NCBI GenBank assembly: GCA_029237695.1
Contig: CM055279.1
Coordinates: 17,447,686 to 17,511,685, forward strand
Length of the DNA stretch: 64,000 nt
Reading direction: 5' to 3'
DNA from: Conchocele bisecta
Lineage: Eukaryota; Mollusca; Bivalvia; Lucinida; Thyasiridae
How positions within the stretch are numbered: the first letter of the stretch is position 1; every line of letters begins with the position of its first letter. The position numbers and the translations under genes are program-made. Of the stretch, positions 41,509 to 54,410 are shown in pieces. Under the pieces are notes generated by a model. That model worked only from the letters and a program-made list of their open reading frames with translations, was not told where the DNA came from and searched no databases.

Positions 41509-42410
41509 GGAGGTTCTGTCAACTGGAGGTTTCGTCAATTAGGCAAAATAGAGTGAAAATTCGAGTGGTTCCGTCAACTGGTTACCGGTTCGTCAATTAG
41601 GCGATTATAGTTGAATGGTATTTATCACAAATCGGCTAATTGACTTTCGCACTTTCATCAAGTAAAAATATATGCTAACGTATGTCTTCTATTCAACAGC
41701 AGGCCCGTAGCCATTAAATGCCCATATACAACTAAACCTACTTTAAAAGTGTAACAAATATCTGTCATTAATGTCCACTTAATGACCATCAATTATCTGA
41801 TCAATTGTATGGCACGTGCCGGTCATTATCGAGTTTTACTCTTAATTGCCTAATTGAGTGAGTGAGTGAGTGAATAGGGTTTAACGTCCGCTTTTCTGAC
41901 ATAGAGGTACAAGCCTCAGGGAGTCTACATGCAGACGGGTCAACGGGGTCGAGTCCCATATCCACCTGTCCAAGGGGGGTAAATCCCAACTTCAGAACTC
42001 AATATTTACAATCAAAATATATATTCAGTCCTGAAATTAGAACAACCTGATCTGGTGCCAGGCCCTCGCCACACCACACATCATTTATCCCATCCCCTAA
42101 AAGTAATAGGATTAGCGCTAATCTTACTTTTATATATGGGGCATAGCCTGACTCAACTCTCACATACAAGAAAGCCAAAAATGTACATGAGGGCCAAATC
42201 CGGTATAGTGGGTTCCGGAAAGTATGAACCCAATCGTTAAGCTAGTTTAGTCGCCTTTTACGACAAGCAATGGCTACTGCAGCACTATTCTCAGGATCAG
42301 TTGATCCCGCCCCGGTGCCTGCACGGGGCTAATTGCCTAATTGACGAACCGGACGCTGAGTTGACGAAATCTCTCAGTTGACGAAACCTCCAGTTGACGG
42401 AACCTCTGAC
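41509..42410. mobile_element. 900-bp element bounded by inverted GTCAACTGGAGGTTTCGTCA repeats
   Basis: The left end carries GTCAACTGGAGGTTTCGTCA and TTCGTCAATTAGGC. The right end carries their inverses (TGACGAAACCTCCAGTTGAC, GCCTAATTGACGAAC) in matching order. Both ends contain several short 'CGTCAACTG' subrepeats. The interior (about 41850-42330) is a separate dispersed repeat ending with GTCGCCTTTTACGACAAGC and a C-rich tail. No coding sequence. Confidence 0.55.
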
Positions 42411-43620
42411 ACCCACATACGAGTATAGTCTTGCATGTTTGTAAGTAAGTAAGTAAGTAATTTGTTTATTATAGTGACATGTGTTAAACGAAACAGGGAA
42501 TATGTACAATATAATATTGACGAAAACACCCGGCCCTATGGACCTATATGTCACTTTCAAATGTTAGGTAACAAATGCATGTGTAAATATACAATATAAA
42601 ATAAATAATTAGCACCTAGTTTGAGCAGTATATATCATGTATATGATTAAGTGTAGGTAAAGCTGAATTGGCCTTAATTTCGCGACGCCACATCTGCTTA
42701 ATACAGGCATCTTGACGTCCCGGAATCAGGGCCACTTCACGTTCAAAGTTGTCAATTACATGATAACAGTTCAGACAATGATCGACATTCAAGTGTTGTA
42801 TCATACAATGTAGTACCGTGAGTGTGATCTGTGGGTAACGGATTGCACAGATACAATTGCCTGAGGTAGGTTATTATCGATGTATAGTATTGACAATGAA
42901 GGACTATTTACCAGATTACTAATATATATGACTCACCAGATAAACGGGAATGTCTGCGCGTAAGACCATTGAAGCTCCAGGTCGGTAAGTGCACCCGTGC
43001 AATCTGATCAGGAGCAACGCTGTGAACAGTGTAGGCCCAGATCAAACTGTACCTATGTGCATTCTGATCAGGATCAACCCTGTTCACATCTTGGTCTGGT
43101 ATCATTGGGCTAATAACCAACAATTTAGATTGTGAGAGGAAATGCGACACAGTATAAACAATCAGGCACAGTTAATGTATGGATATTGGACGGGATTACT
43201 AGCTAGTCGGTGGAATGTTGTTGCATATAAATTTGTACATAACGTTGTCTCGCCACGACAGGAAGAGATTAAACGAACGTGTGAACAGTGTAGCCCCAGA
43301 TCAGAAAGCACACCACAGTCTGATTTCGGATCAGGATCAACAGTGTTCACTGTACCAGCGGGACACGTTCATGATGCTGTGATGGCATTAGTGAACGTGT
43401 CCAAGTCGACCTGGAGCAGCAGGACTCAGCATTTCGGTTAGGCACTGCTTGTCATGGCGTGACATAATACGCATTGACACATGTATGAATGGCACCGCGT
43501 ATTTGCTATAGCGGGATATGGTGGTTCCAACACTGAGCACAATGTGAGCCCCGCGGGGCGCCCGCTGTGTCAGTTTTCGATCATGGTGATTGCGGTTCCA
43601 TACATTATATGTCTTGCGGA
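42411..43620. other. Gene-less stretch with dispersed repeats; LINE 3' region at the right
   Basis: A GTAA microsatellite at about 42440-42460 and two copies of the GATCAGAxTGxxC repeat (42975-43100, 43275-43350). About 43440-43620 may be the 3' UTR of the minus-strand LINE; no poly-A or terminal microsatellite was recognised. Confidence 0.5.
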
Positions 43621-46600
43621 TTATGTCCTATAGATAACATTTCTTCGTCTCATGAATGCCATAACAATATATTTAGCCGCTTTTCTCGGTAGAGAGCGCA
43701 TTATGTGTTGAAAGCGTTCTTCATCGTTCATGTCTATCATGTGTGTGTTCATGTGGAATAAGTCATGTCTAATGTCATTATATAGAGAGCATTTTGTCAT
43801 AAAATGCCGTTCATCTTCTACACATTGATCTTGACAAAGTTTACAGAGACGTTGAGCGGGTGTCTCGCCTACATATCTGCCTGTTTCTATACGGAGCGGC
43901 AGAATTCCACATCGAAACTGGGCTAATAAGGCACGTTCATGTCTTGTTAAATTTTCCTTAACATAATCCTCGCAAATAGGTTGTGATTTAATTGTCACAT
44001 ATGTCCGAAGTTTAGCTACACCCTGTACATCGTTGGACCATTGTTTGGAATAATAGGACGAGACATTAGATCTGGCTGTGTCTAGATTTACGCATGTTTT
44101 GTGTCGAAAATGATCGGTGAGGTCTAGTTTATTAAATATAATTTTCACGTCTTCACACCAGTTGTTATGGCACAAATTGTAGTCAGCATTAAATGCCTGT
44201 TTGGTGAGTCGGTTGTCGTCTAGTAGAACCAGTCTATTCCAGAATCGTAAAATGTGTATCCAGTGGCGATAGGTACTTGGTAGCCAGCCGGTTTCCCCTA
44301 TGATGGCGAGAGTTGGTGCAAATCTGTGAACACCCAAATAGTATCGTATCGCCCGGTTTTGTACATAATCGATGATCTTGTGTTGCGTAAATCCCCACAC
44401 TGATGAATTGTAGTCAAGTATTGGGATTACACAGGAATTGTATAATTTTTCATAAGTGTTAAATCCAAAATCCTTCATGTTATGTATTTTAGATATGATA
44501 CACACAAGTGCTCGACCTGCACCCTTTGCTATGGCTTCACAATGTTGTGTGTACTTATGTTTGTCATTCAGCAACACGCCGAGATACTTGTAGTGCTCCA
44601 CGAATACGAGATTAGTGTTTCCCAATTTGAACACGAAATCTGTGCGTTGTGCTCGGCCGTTCCGGAAGTACATGCATTTCGATTTGTCCGTATTTATCAA
44701 CACCCTCCAGCGTTTGCACCAGTAGTTTAATCCATCGAGCATACGTTGCAGGTGATCTTCTGTGAGCGATATAAATGCAATGTCGTCTGCATATAGTAAC
44801 ATAGATATGTTCCGGTCACCCACATCCACCCCAAGGCCAAGGTCATTGATTTCATCCACAAGGTCATTGATAAAGATCGAAAAGAGGGTGGGGGATAGGT
44901 TATCTCCCTGTTTAACACCCATCTTGCAGTCAAACCATTCAGTACATTTATTGTTTATACGTACACAAGACACCGAGTGTTGATATATACTCTTAATAGA
45001 ACCATATATTGTACCGTCGATATTGTTCATTAATAATTTGTATAACATCATGTCACGGTCTATGAAATCGAAACATTTTCGTAGGTCAATAAATGCTGTG
45101 AAAACACTGGCGTTATTTCGTGTGATACTATCGAGCGTGAACACGTGATCTTCACATGACCGCTTTGCCCGAAAACCGTTCTGTTCGTCGGCGAGAATAT
45201 CGTTGTTACCTAGAAATACTGTAAGTCTTTTGTTAATGAACGCACTGTACATTTTGCTTATACACGGTAGTAAACTTATGCCCCTGTAGTTCATTGGTGT
45301 CCGTTTATCCGAATTAGGGTCCTTTAATATTGGGCATATGATAGACTTTCTCCATTGTGTGGGAATAATACTTGTATCCAGAATGAGTTGAAATAGTTTG
45401 TGTAGGACACCTATTACTGCGGGATATTTCAGAACGGCGTACGGTAATTCGTCATAGCCACAGGCTGAACGCGATTTTGCACTCATTACTAAGGTGGCGA
45501 TTTCGTCCAGTGTTATGTTTGCGTTAAGTTGGGGATTTGGTGTATACAGCGGGTCGGACAGGTTACCTTCAAGTATGGTTTTGTGTGTTAGTGTCCGTTC
45601 ATAGAACTCTTCATAGAAGTCATTATCGGTGTTTGTGTTAAATGTATATAAGTTTTCAAAATCTCTTCTCCAGCGTTCGAAAACTATCCGTTCGTTATTT
45701 GATACAATTCCATTGTCCTGCACCACCTCTGTAGGTATTGAGTTATCTTTCCTTGGCCCTAGATTTCGAATTTTATTCAAAAAGTCGTTTGGATTACTTG
45801 ATGATAGTGTTTCTATGTCAAGCGCTATTGTTCTTTTGTAGGAACGTTCAGCTTCCCGGAGAGATTTATCAAGCATATTTCTAGCATGTATATATTGCGA
45901 ACGTAGTGTAGTTTTCACATGTCTATTGTTCTTACACTTCAAAAATGCCCGTTCTTTTTCATTCATGCTTTTCCACAATGTTGTTAACTCGTCATTCCAG
46001 TACGGTTTTCTAACTTTCAGTCTTTTTTTAGAGCGTGTTGATGTATTGCACTTTGGGATTTTATTATTCATTTCGCTTTTTATCACATCACAAAAGTTCT
46101 CGTAAATGATGTTAACTTCGGCCTGTGTTTCTCTATTACATTCAATTTGGGAAATAATCTGTGCTATGGCCATTCTAGTTAATTCGCTATGCATGAAGTC
46201 ATCGGGTATATTGTTCAATTTGTAGCGTGTCGGTGTGGTATTCTGATCCTGGGCGGTCGAGTTGCCGATATTCATGCTGTATGAGACGGTAAACTCCGTG
46301 ATAAGTACCGAGTGATCAGGTGACCGCGATCGCTCTCCAAGTAGCCCGTGCAAGTTATGCTGGTCGATAACTGAGTGTATAGGTAACAAAGCGAATCGTC
46401 TGCACATGTGAAATACGTCGTGTGGCACGCATATGTAGTCCACCACCGCCTTTCCCTTTCTAGATATCGAAGTGAAATTGTCATGTTCGCTATTTAAACG
46501 TCCGTTCAATGTACAAAATTTAACATCATTAAAGAATTCGAGGAATTCGTGACCGTGCTGATTTACATTTCTGTCCAATACCTGTCTTTGCGGAAGCGAG

Positions 46601-47049
46601 TCGGTTTCGTTCAGCACATCACATAACGAGCCTATCCTTGAATTAAAATCGCCCGTTAGGAACATACTATCACAGTCGCTATTCATGTAAATTTGTGCTA
46701 GAATATGAGCGAAAAATATTTGAGCGTTGCGACCTCTTACTGAATTCTCTGGGGGTAAATAACATGTTATTACTATAAACGTGTAATCTGTAACCTTGTG
46801 TGTAAATTTGAGACTGAGTATGCCTTCGTAGGATCTGTCTACAATGCATATGTTGTATTCACCGCATATACAGTTTTTCACAAGCAGACCAACACCACCC
46901 GAGGGTTTAGGCGCGTTTCTATGAATATCAGTGCGATTAAATCCAAACCACGTGTAGTCATGTACCGTTATTATATTCTGGTCTTTTAGGTGTGTTTTAC
47001 AAATTGAGAATATATCATGTATGTACGACCAACAATTGACACAGGTAAG
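43621..47049 (-). mobile_element. 5'-truncated non-LTR retrotransposon (LINE): endonuclease plus reverse transcriptase
   Basis: An open frame of 1,142 codons, beginning directly after a stop at 47050-47052 with no ATG and ending in TAG at 43621. The N-terminal part is an APE-type endonuclease: SGGVGLLV, FLTGDFNSRIG, VVDYICVP and SPDHSVL. The reverse transcriptase follows: NYRGISLLPCISKMYSAFIN, ADEQNGFRAKRSCEDHVF, FIDLRKCFDFIDRDMM, KMGVKQGDNLSPTLFSIFIN and LLYADDIAF. A C-terminal CKLCxxxC...HFMTKC zinc knuckle completes it. The usual endonuclease start and ORF1 are missing. The frame has no internal stop, so insertion was recent. Placement in the CR1/L2/Jockey group is likely but the clade is undetermined. 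In SICKTHL a Lys stands where the catalytic Glu of the endonuclease 'ETHL' motif is expected. Confidence 0.88.
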
Positions 47050-47125
47050 TTAAAATTAATTTATTACATACATTCGGAAATGTCACAGAACCGGATACAA
47101 CTAAATGGATCACCGCAATAACATA

Positions 47126-47155
47126 CAGTGGGGTCGGCGTGCGCTGACCCCACTG
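47126..47155. repeat. 30-bp remnant of the CAGTGGGGTC MITE
   Basis: CAGTGGGGTCGGCG joined almost directly to GCGCTGACCCCACTG, flanked by TA on both sides. It is an internally deleted relative of 10941-11040. Confidence 0.65.
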
Positions 47156-48040
47156 TAAACAAGGTGTAAGATCACGTGGTACTAACAACAACAAGTACTG
47201 AAACTTCCAGATTCAAAGTACGTATTATTTTATATTGTACGGATTTTGATGAAATATGGCGAATCAAACGCGTCTTGTTAAAGGTGCATGCCCACTCCGT
47301 AAGCACAAACTGTTCTTTATAGGTATTAAATAAGTGTATAATTGTGTCACTATTCCACCAGTTCTAAAAATTACAAGTGCCCGGAAAACAGATATAATCA
47401 TTTAGTAATATTTATTTTACTGATAGTGACGCGCGTTGATATCAGGCTATTTTCATATGCAAATGAGGCATGATATTTTTTTACTTATTTATACTAATGA
47501 AATGCGTCGATGGAAAAAAAAAATATTTTCAACAGATTATAAAATATGATTATTGCACATCAAAAAATAAATACAGAGAATAAATAGTAATGTCCGTTAA
47601 CATTTTAAGGAAACATGGTTATCGCCCCTGATATCAGTGTGAAAATTTTCGTCTAAAATAAAATGTATAATAATGCTAATCAATACGTGGGGTAATGGTG
47701 AATGAGTGTTTATTTTGCCAGGAAATGTCATACGTACAGAATATACAAAAGTATCTGTATCACTATATTATAACCTACTGCGTGAGCATGTACCTTTAAG
47801 CTGCATTTGGTGGTCTTTGTATTTTCGCCCAAACTTCTGGTTTTTTTGCGAAGAATCGATTTCCTGTCTACAGACACAGAAATTGATTCTTCGCAAAAAC
47901 GACACAAGTCTGTGCGGAACTCCCTGGACCACCAAATGCAGCTCATGAAGACGCGTTTGCTGCGCCATATTTCATCAAAATCCGTTGCATATTAAGGAAA
48001 ATATCAAATTATACTTACTTTGGAGTGGGCGACGTTGTTG
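47139..48040. repeat. Foldback element, family G, interrupted by other repeat sequence
   Basis: The left arm (47160-47300: GATCACGTGGTACTAACAAC, TTTTGATGAAATATGGCG, AAACGCGTCTTGTTAA) is mirrored at 47930-48060. The inner palindrome 47808-47945 contains GCATTTGGTGGTC / GACCACCAAATGC. The block 47395-47770 between them repeats 39195-39600. A simpler copy of the family is at 53345-53762. Confidence 0.55.
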
Positions 48041-48534
48041 TTGTCGTAACCACTTGATCATGCACCATGATAAACATTGCGGTCGAGCTTACAATGGGAG
48101 GGCGAGAACATGACAATACCAGTCTTAACCCTTACTACGCTGAATTAAATTTTGTCGTCTGCTGGAAATGTCTGATCAACGGTGTTTCATTGATGGAATG
48201 GCGAACAGTGCAGATCCTGATCAGACTGTGCAGATGCACAGGCTGATCTGGGTCTACACTGGATGCCAAACCCCATGTCTCTAATCACAGCCACAAATTA
48301 CAACATTGACAGTCTAATCCTAGATTAGGGATTTAGACAATAATTTGAGTCTCTCATGTAAGTTTATGTCTAATTACTGGGTATGGGATGGGCTGAAATG
48401 TGGCATGTTATCCCCACTGACATTTTGTTTTGCTAATTCCCAGTTTTTGTTAATGTTATGCATCTTATACACAGTGTTTGCCCACCACATGCTACAGTGA
48501 AATATGCATTATTGCCTTAGGATTGATTGTTGGT

Positions 48535-48895
48535 GATTAATGGCCTATAAACATAAGGTAATTTAAGGTCGGGCCAACGGGTTGGACTATCCCATATTTA
48601 ACCTGTCCATAATGAGGGAAATTCCCAGTCAGAAATCAATATTTACAGAAAAATATATTATTACGCTCTGAAATTAGAATATCCTGACCTGGTGTCAGGT
48701 CCATTCCACACCAGAGTCACTTAGCTCCAACCCCAAAAGTAGTATGATCAACACTAATCTTTTTTAATTTTTAATGGGGTATAACAGGGTTTAGCTCTCA
48801 AGTATCGGAAGGTCGAAAGTGTACATGAGGGCCCAACCATGTAAGTGTAAGTCGGCATTCCATATCTGAATCCATACACAAAGGTTCATAAACAG
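48535..48895 (+). repeat. Dispersed repeat, family S (copy)
   Basis: TTAATGGCCTATAAACATAA start, then AAGGTCGGGCCAACGGG, TCTGAAATTAGAATATCCTG, CACACCAGAGTCACTTAG and GTACATGAGGGCCCAACC. Other copies: 49525-49912, 51284-51558, 54675-54790 (partial), 61690-61866 (inverse) and 63895-64000 (cut by the window edge). Confidence 0.65.
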
Positions 48896-48959
48896 TGAGC
48901 TATATATAGCCTGTTTCACAAACTATTATAGGATTGAATGGCCTTTTTTGTGGAATTTA

Positions 48960-49262
48960 TCGGGGTATAAACTTGGAAAAGTCGCGGGAATACCACGCCA
49001 AACTACTTTCTGTAACCGTGAGACGAAGTTAAAATAATTCTTAAGAAAACGGAAAATAAACACATTTCTAGATGAATTTATTTCAAATGCTGGAATTATA
49101 AGGAATGAATGGCCTTTTTCTTTTTTTTCTTTTTTTTCGAAAATTGTAATTTTTTATCGCTTCGTCCAGTATTCCCGCGTTTATACCCCGATAAATTCCA
49201 CAAAAAGGCCATTCATTCCTAAATTTAAAAAAAAGCCATGTCCCCTGCAGGGCTCTGTAGTT
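48960..49262. repeat. Palindromic repeat with GATAAATTCCACAAAAAGGCC arms, plus family C end
   Basis: Arms with GGCCTTTTTGTGGAATTTAT (48942-48961) and its inverse (49190-49210), and a T-rich centre. 49224-49260 is a solo family C end (CATGTCCCCTGCAGGGCTC). A related copy lies at 62855-63055. Confidence 0.6.
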
Positions 49263-49524
49263 TAGGCTACCCGATTCTCCGACCAGTGATATTCTACCAA
49301 AACCATACTCCAATATAATTATTTATATACATGTACATCAAAAGATTGGTATATTATTCAACACAGAATTAATTCACAGTTATATCACCTATTTTAACCA
49401 CAGGTTTTTGAAGAACAGTTCATATATCGGTGTTGTATGGATAATTTCGATAGATCTGGTGATTTGGGTTCATTCCTTCTGTGAACTACACATACAATGT
49501 ATTTTGACAGTAAGTTTTGTTTTG

Positions 49525-49912
49525 TTTGTTTGTTTGTTGGGGTTTAATGGCCTATCAACAGCTAAGGTCATTTAAGGCCGGGTCAATGGGTTTAGTACTA
49601 AATCCCATATATTACCTGTACAAGTACATGTACATGTTCAAGTACATGTACAAATGGGGGGAAAATCCCAAAATCAGAACTGAATAACAAAACTATATAT
49701 TCAGCCCTGAAATCAGAATAATCCTGATCTGATACCAGGTCCTCGCCACACCAGAATCACTTGGCCCTTCCCAAAAGCAGTAGGCTCAGTAATAATCTTA
49801 CTACTTTTATGATGGGCAATAACCCAATTCAACTCCCAGGTAACTAAAGAGCCAAAGATAAAAACGTACCTGAGGGCCAAACCAGGAAAATTGTGATTCC
49901 TATAAGGAGGAA
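49525..49912 (+). repeat. Dispersed repeat, family S (fullest copy)
   Basis: GTTTAATGGCCTATCAACAG start, GGCCGGGTCAATGGG, TATTCAGCCCTGAAATCAGA, CTGATACCAGGTCCTCGCCA and GTACCTGAGGGCCAAACC end; a preceding TTTG tract may be its border. Non-coding, SINE-like in size, but no Pol III box was recognised. Confidence 0.65.
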
Positions 49913-49913
49913 C

Positions 49914-50160
49914 CTGGGGGCCGTTTCACTAAACTTCGTACGACTAAAATGTTCGTAAGTGCAAAATTATGATAGTCTGTAAATTTCACATTAACAATGT
50001 TTACTTGTAAATAATTATTGGATTTACATTTATTGAGCATAGGCTGCATATGCAGCCTATGCTCAATAAATGTAAATCCATAAATTGAAATTTACAGACG
50101 ATCTTAAATTTTAACTTACGAACATTTTAGTCGTAAGAAGTTTAGTGAAACGGGGCCCAG
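49914..50160. repeat. Foldback element, family A (copy 2, near complete)
   Basis: About 247 bp. CTGGGGGCCGTTTCACTAAA at one end and AAGTTTAGTGAAACGGGGCC at the other, with centre GAGCATAGGCTGCATATGCA / GCCTATGCTC. Confidence 0.85.
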
Positions 50161-50398
50161 TACCGTTAATTTACGCCGTCTCATTCATCTGACCACCACC
50201 CACACCCAAAACTTTTGAATGGTGAATGTGTAGATAATTGTTCTGAGTTCTGTCGAGTGAAATATTTGAGCATTTGTATTTGCACAAAACTATGTAAATT
50301 ACCCAAAACCAAAGAAATCCATCCAAATCTACCCAAATCAACCAAAATACCCATATGACTGCAAATAATGACCATCTGTTCAAACACCTGTGATTTCA

Positions 50399-50698
50399 AC
50401 GGAGCCCCGCAGGGGACATGGATTTATTGTTATTAATTCCTTCCCTCAAATTAACAATTCGTTCCCTCGAATTAACAATTCGTTCCCACAATATAACAAT
50501 TTGTTCCCTCAAATTAACAATTTGTTTCCACGAAATGACAATTTGTTCCTTCAATTTAACAATTTGTTCCCTCGAATTAAAAATTTGTTCCCACGATTAA
50601 TTTGTGGGAACGAATTGTTAAATTGAGGGAACAAATTGTTATTTCGTGGGAACGAATAAATAAAAAAAAGAATTCTACGTCCCCTGCAGGGCTCCGTA
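50399..50698. repeat. Foldback element, family C (copy 5)
   Basis: ACGGAGCCCCGCAGGGGACA to CCCTGCAGGGCTCCGTA, with 21-bp units in inverse arms. The left arm has about 8 units and the right about 2. Confidence 0.85.
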
Positions 50699-51283
50699 GA
50701 TTTCAACACTTACAACCCAAAAATATGGCAGTAAATGCAATATTATCAAACATATCTGAGTGACTGTTTCAAGAAAGATGTAAATAATACACTGTAATTC
50801 AAAGAAAACATTGTGCATGGTAGCTCGTGGTTTCCAAGAAAACAGGCACGCAATTACGGGTGTTCTGTTCACAGTGTATTATTTGTAAGGAATTGATTAC
50901 GTGTTTTCTCTCACAGCGAAACACATGCAAATAACTCACAAGAGTGTAATAAAAGCCACTTTTTTTATTTGATTGAATAGTGTTTAACGACCTGTCAACA
51001 GCTAAGATCATTGTTGGCCTGGTTAATGGAGTCAACTCCCATATGCCAACTCTTTTAAATGAATAATGTTTGCACTGGATTTATAGAGTTTTGGGTTGAA
51101 AAGGTCAACTAACAAAAAATCTTAAAAACAAACTTTCTGGCATTTGAGCAGGGCATTATCTGCCCTGCTCAAATGTCTGGAATTTGGGTTACCGGTATAT
51201 ATTTATGTGGAGAAATTAGGAAATACATGTAAATCAGGCACCCTATCTGGAGCTCTGTCATAGGACAATTGATTGATTGATTT

Positions 51284-51558
51284 ATTGGTGTTTAAAGGCC
51301 TATCAACAGCTAATTCATTTAAAGCCGGGCCAACAGGTTCAATCCCGTATGTAACCTGCTGCGTTGGGGGGTGGGGGGTAGGGGGTGGGGTTTCCGAAAT
51401 TCAGAATGGAATATTTACATTTACCTGACCTGGCACTTGGCCACTTGGCACATTCCCCTAAACATAATAGGATTACGAATAATCATACATATAAGGGGTA
51501 TAACCAGATCTAACTCTCACATACAAGAAAGCCAAAGACGTACATGAGGGCCAAACCT
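51284..51558 (+). repeat. Dispersed repeat, family S (copy)
   Basis: GTTTAAAGGCCTATCAACAG to GTACATGAGGGCCAAACCTG, with a G-rich run near 51366-51390. It is followed directly by a family B palindrome. Confidence 0.6.
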
Positions 51559-51863
51559 GTAGCCTATTTCACCAACATTGCAAAGTATACTTTACTAGCA
51601 AAGTATACTTTGAGGGAGTAATCATTTATTTTTCCTGAAATGCATTATTTCATATAGAACTAACAAATGCATATATTTCATGATTAAAAGTAAGCAGAAT
51701 TATTATACTGAATTTATTACATTATCACAGCCAAATTGGCTGTGATAATGTAATAAATTCAGTATAATAAAAATTAATAAATTTATCATAAAATTCAAAA
51801 TTTCTCCCTCAAAGTATACTTTGCGACTAAAGCATACTTTGCAATGGTGATGAAATAGGCTAC
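51559..51863. repeat. Foldback element, family B (copy 3)
   Basis: GTAGCCTATTTCACCAACAT and its inverse at 51845-51863; centre ATTATCACAGCCAAATTGGC. Confidence 0.85.
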
Positions 51864-52214
51864 TTTAACTTACCCATCGCATGCTCCCACCTGCCACCCA
51901 CTTTTGTCACGACAGTTTGCTTATCACAACACTATGCTAGAACGCATATGACAAACATACCGTTAGATGTCATGGTATTTTCAGCTAAACTATTCTAGAG
52001 AAAATATACATACTGTATAGTGACATGAAGAAAGGTGAGAACACGATACAGTTCAGTTAGAAACATACTAAATGTCATATGTAGTATAAATATGCATGCA
52101 AAATATAGTAATATCTGGAATAAATATTCACGCCATTTAAGTGGTACATTAACCAATTTTATACGGACTGAAAATACACCGACTGAAATTTCAAATATTT
52201 TTCTTTTCTTCTGC

Positions 52215-52325
52215 ACAGGGGTACAGTATATGTTGTTACCACTCATTTTAACCGTCTTGCCGAGACCGTTAAAATGAGTGGTAACAACATATACTTTCAT
52301 TGAGAACTGAAGAAAATACAAAAAA
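52215..52325. repeat. Foldback element, family F (copy 1)
   Basis: TATATGTTGTTACCACTCAT with its exact inverse, around CCGTCTTGCCGAGACCGTT. Other copies: 53190-53292, 56690-56830 and 63500-63625. Confidence 0.75.
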
Positions 52326-52439
52326 ATGTTTGTAACAACTGCCCACCTCGGTCGCTCGGTATCAATGTCTAAGAGCAAAAGCAATCATGCAGCCATTTCG
52401 CATATTAAAGCATATTTTACTGCGGTAACTCATAACTGC

Positions 52440-52606
52440 TTATGCAGCCTATGCTCAATAAATGTAAATCCAATAATTTACCCCATATGCAGCCTATACT
52501 CAATAAATGCAGCCTATGCTCAATAAATGTAAATCCATCAAATTCAATTTTCAGACGTATCTAAATTTGCACTAACGAACATTTTAGTCGTACAAAGGTT
52601 AGAGAA
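52440..52606. repeat. Family A fragment with repeated inner unit
   Basis: Half an element in which GCAGCCTATGCTCAATAAATG is repeated three times (about 52445, 52490 and 52508) before the right end (TTTTAGTCGTACAAAGGTTA). Confidence 0.6.
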
Positions 52607-53189
52607 ATTTGTATTTAGATTTATATTTATAGACACCATTTGGTTATCTATAGAGTAATACATGTACATGCTAGTGATAGAACGATGAACAATAATTTAT
52701 GAAAATGACTTCAATTCTTACATAGAAAATAATCAAATTAGAAGAATTAAGACACTACAACATAGTATTGTGTATTTTTTTTCAGTCATAAATACATGTA
52801 GGTATACCACAAATGATCTACCGTATATCGACCAAACACACCATTTTATTGGATTAAATTCCAGGAAATTTGTAATTTATTCTACTATATACGGTACTAT
52901 CACAGTCTATGATAAACAGGGGAGATAATTTGGTTGAAAATTTGTGAAAACAACATAGCACCAATAAAGAAAATGTAGCTAAATAAAGCAAAACATTACA
53001 TGCATGACTTAGAGATAAAAATTTTGATAAAATACTTGATGATGAAAAGGAGTATACATAATTTATACATATACAGCGAAAAATATGCAGGCATAGAGAC
53101 ACACGTAAGTAAATAATTAGGCAGGCAAATGTATCAATCAACATATTTCAAGTTTGATATAAATTCATTCATTACTACGATTAAGATAA

Positions 53190-53292
53190 TTTTCTTCAGT
53201 TCTCCCCGAAGGTATATATTATGACCACTCATTTGAACTGTCTCAATGAGCGGTCATAATATATATGCTGGTGCAGAAATGATGAAAACAAT
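53190..53292. repeat. Foldback element, family F (copy 2)
   Basis: TATATTATGACCACTCATTT ... GAGCGGTCATAATATATA around TGAACTGTCTCA. Confidence 0.7.
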
Positions 53293-53344
53293 TAAGTGCT
53301 TAAATTGACACATTCAGCATTTGGCTAGAATTTGTGTTAATCAC

Positions 53345-53762
53345 TATATACAAGGTGCATGAGCGCGTGGTTACAACAACAACAAGAACAATGGCTGAAC
53401 ATGTTCAAAGTGCATCCACTCCAAAGGAAGTATTATTTGATATTTTCCTTAAAAGGCAATGAATTTTGATGAAATATGGCGCAGCAAATGCGTCTTCTTG
53501 ACCTGCATTTGGTGGTCCCTGGAGTTCGGCACATACTTATGTCATTTTTGCGAAGAATCTTCGCAAAAACGACAGAAGTTTGGGACAAAGTACCGAGACC
53601 ACCAAATGCAGCTTAACAAGACGCGTTTGATGAGCCATATTTCATCAAAATCCGTTACATAATAAAGACAAAATAAAGGAATACAGACTTTTGAATCGGA
53701 GGGCTTCTGGAAGTTTCAGTACTTGTTGTTGTTGTAACCACGTGATCATATACCTTGTACAA
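53345..53762. repeat. Foldback element, family G (complete copy)
   Basis: ACAAGGTGCATGAGCGCGTG with TTACAACAACAACAAG at the left, and CTTGTTGTTGTTGTAACCAC with TATACCTTGTA at the right. The inner palindrome uses GCATTTGGTGGTC and TTTTTGCGAAGA / TCTTCGCAAAAA. About 418 bp, non-coding. Confidence 0.75.
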
Positions 53763-54064
53763 GGCAATTAGCAAAATTGTCAATTTAAACGAACGTGTCA
53801 CCAACATCCTTTAACATTTGTGTCACAATCGGTTAATTGATTGACATGGGTCATATGCCAAACAAGGCAACATCCCTGGGCACACATTGTAGCCAAATAT
53901 TATCAAATTCGGTGAAGCTGTTCTAGAGTTATTGAAAAATGAAAGGTGTTACTAACACATGTAAGTACATGGACAAACACTATATTCCCTCTTGCCTATC
54001 GTTGAGGGAATAATAACTTTATAAATGTTAATGTAAGTTTTTCTGATTATTGTGTCTTCGTGCA

Positions 54065-54410
54065 TCAGGCATCTGCCTTGTCCAATAGTTTGCCATATTA
54101 AGTTTTCCATATCACATAGTTTGCCACTTGAAATAGTTTGCCATTTGAAATAGTTTGCCATATCCAATAGTTTCCAATGTCAAGGAAATAGTTAGTCCTT
54201 TCAAACAGTTTGCCATATCAAATAAGTTGTCACATCTAAAAGTTTGCCATATCAAACACATTGCCACATAAAACCGTTTTTCTTATCAAGCATTATGACA
54301 TATGAAACACTTTTCCTTATCAAGAAGTTTGCCATATGAAATAGTTTGCCATGTCTAAGAAATAGTTTTGCTTTTCAAAGAGTTTGACATATCGAACAGT
54401 TGCCATATTT
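54065..54410. repeat. Degenerate tandem array of AGTTTGCCATAT-type units
   Basis: Roughly 15 irregular 16-25-bp units (AATAGTTTGCCATATC, AACAGTTTGCCATATC, AGAAGTTTGCCATATG). No coding sequence. Confidence 0.75.
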
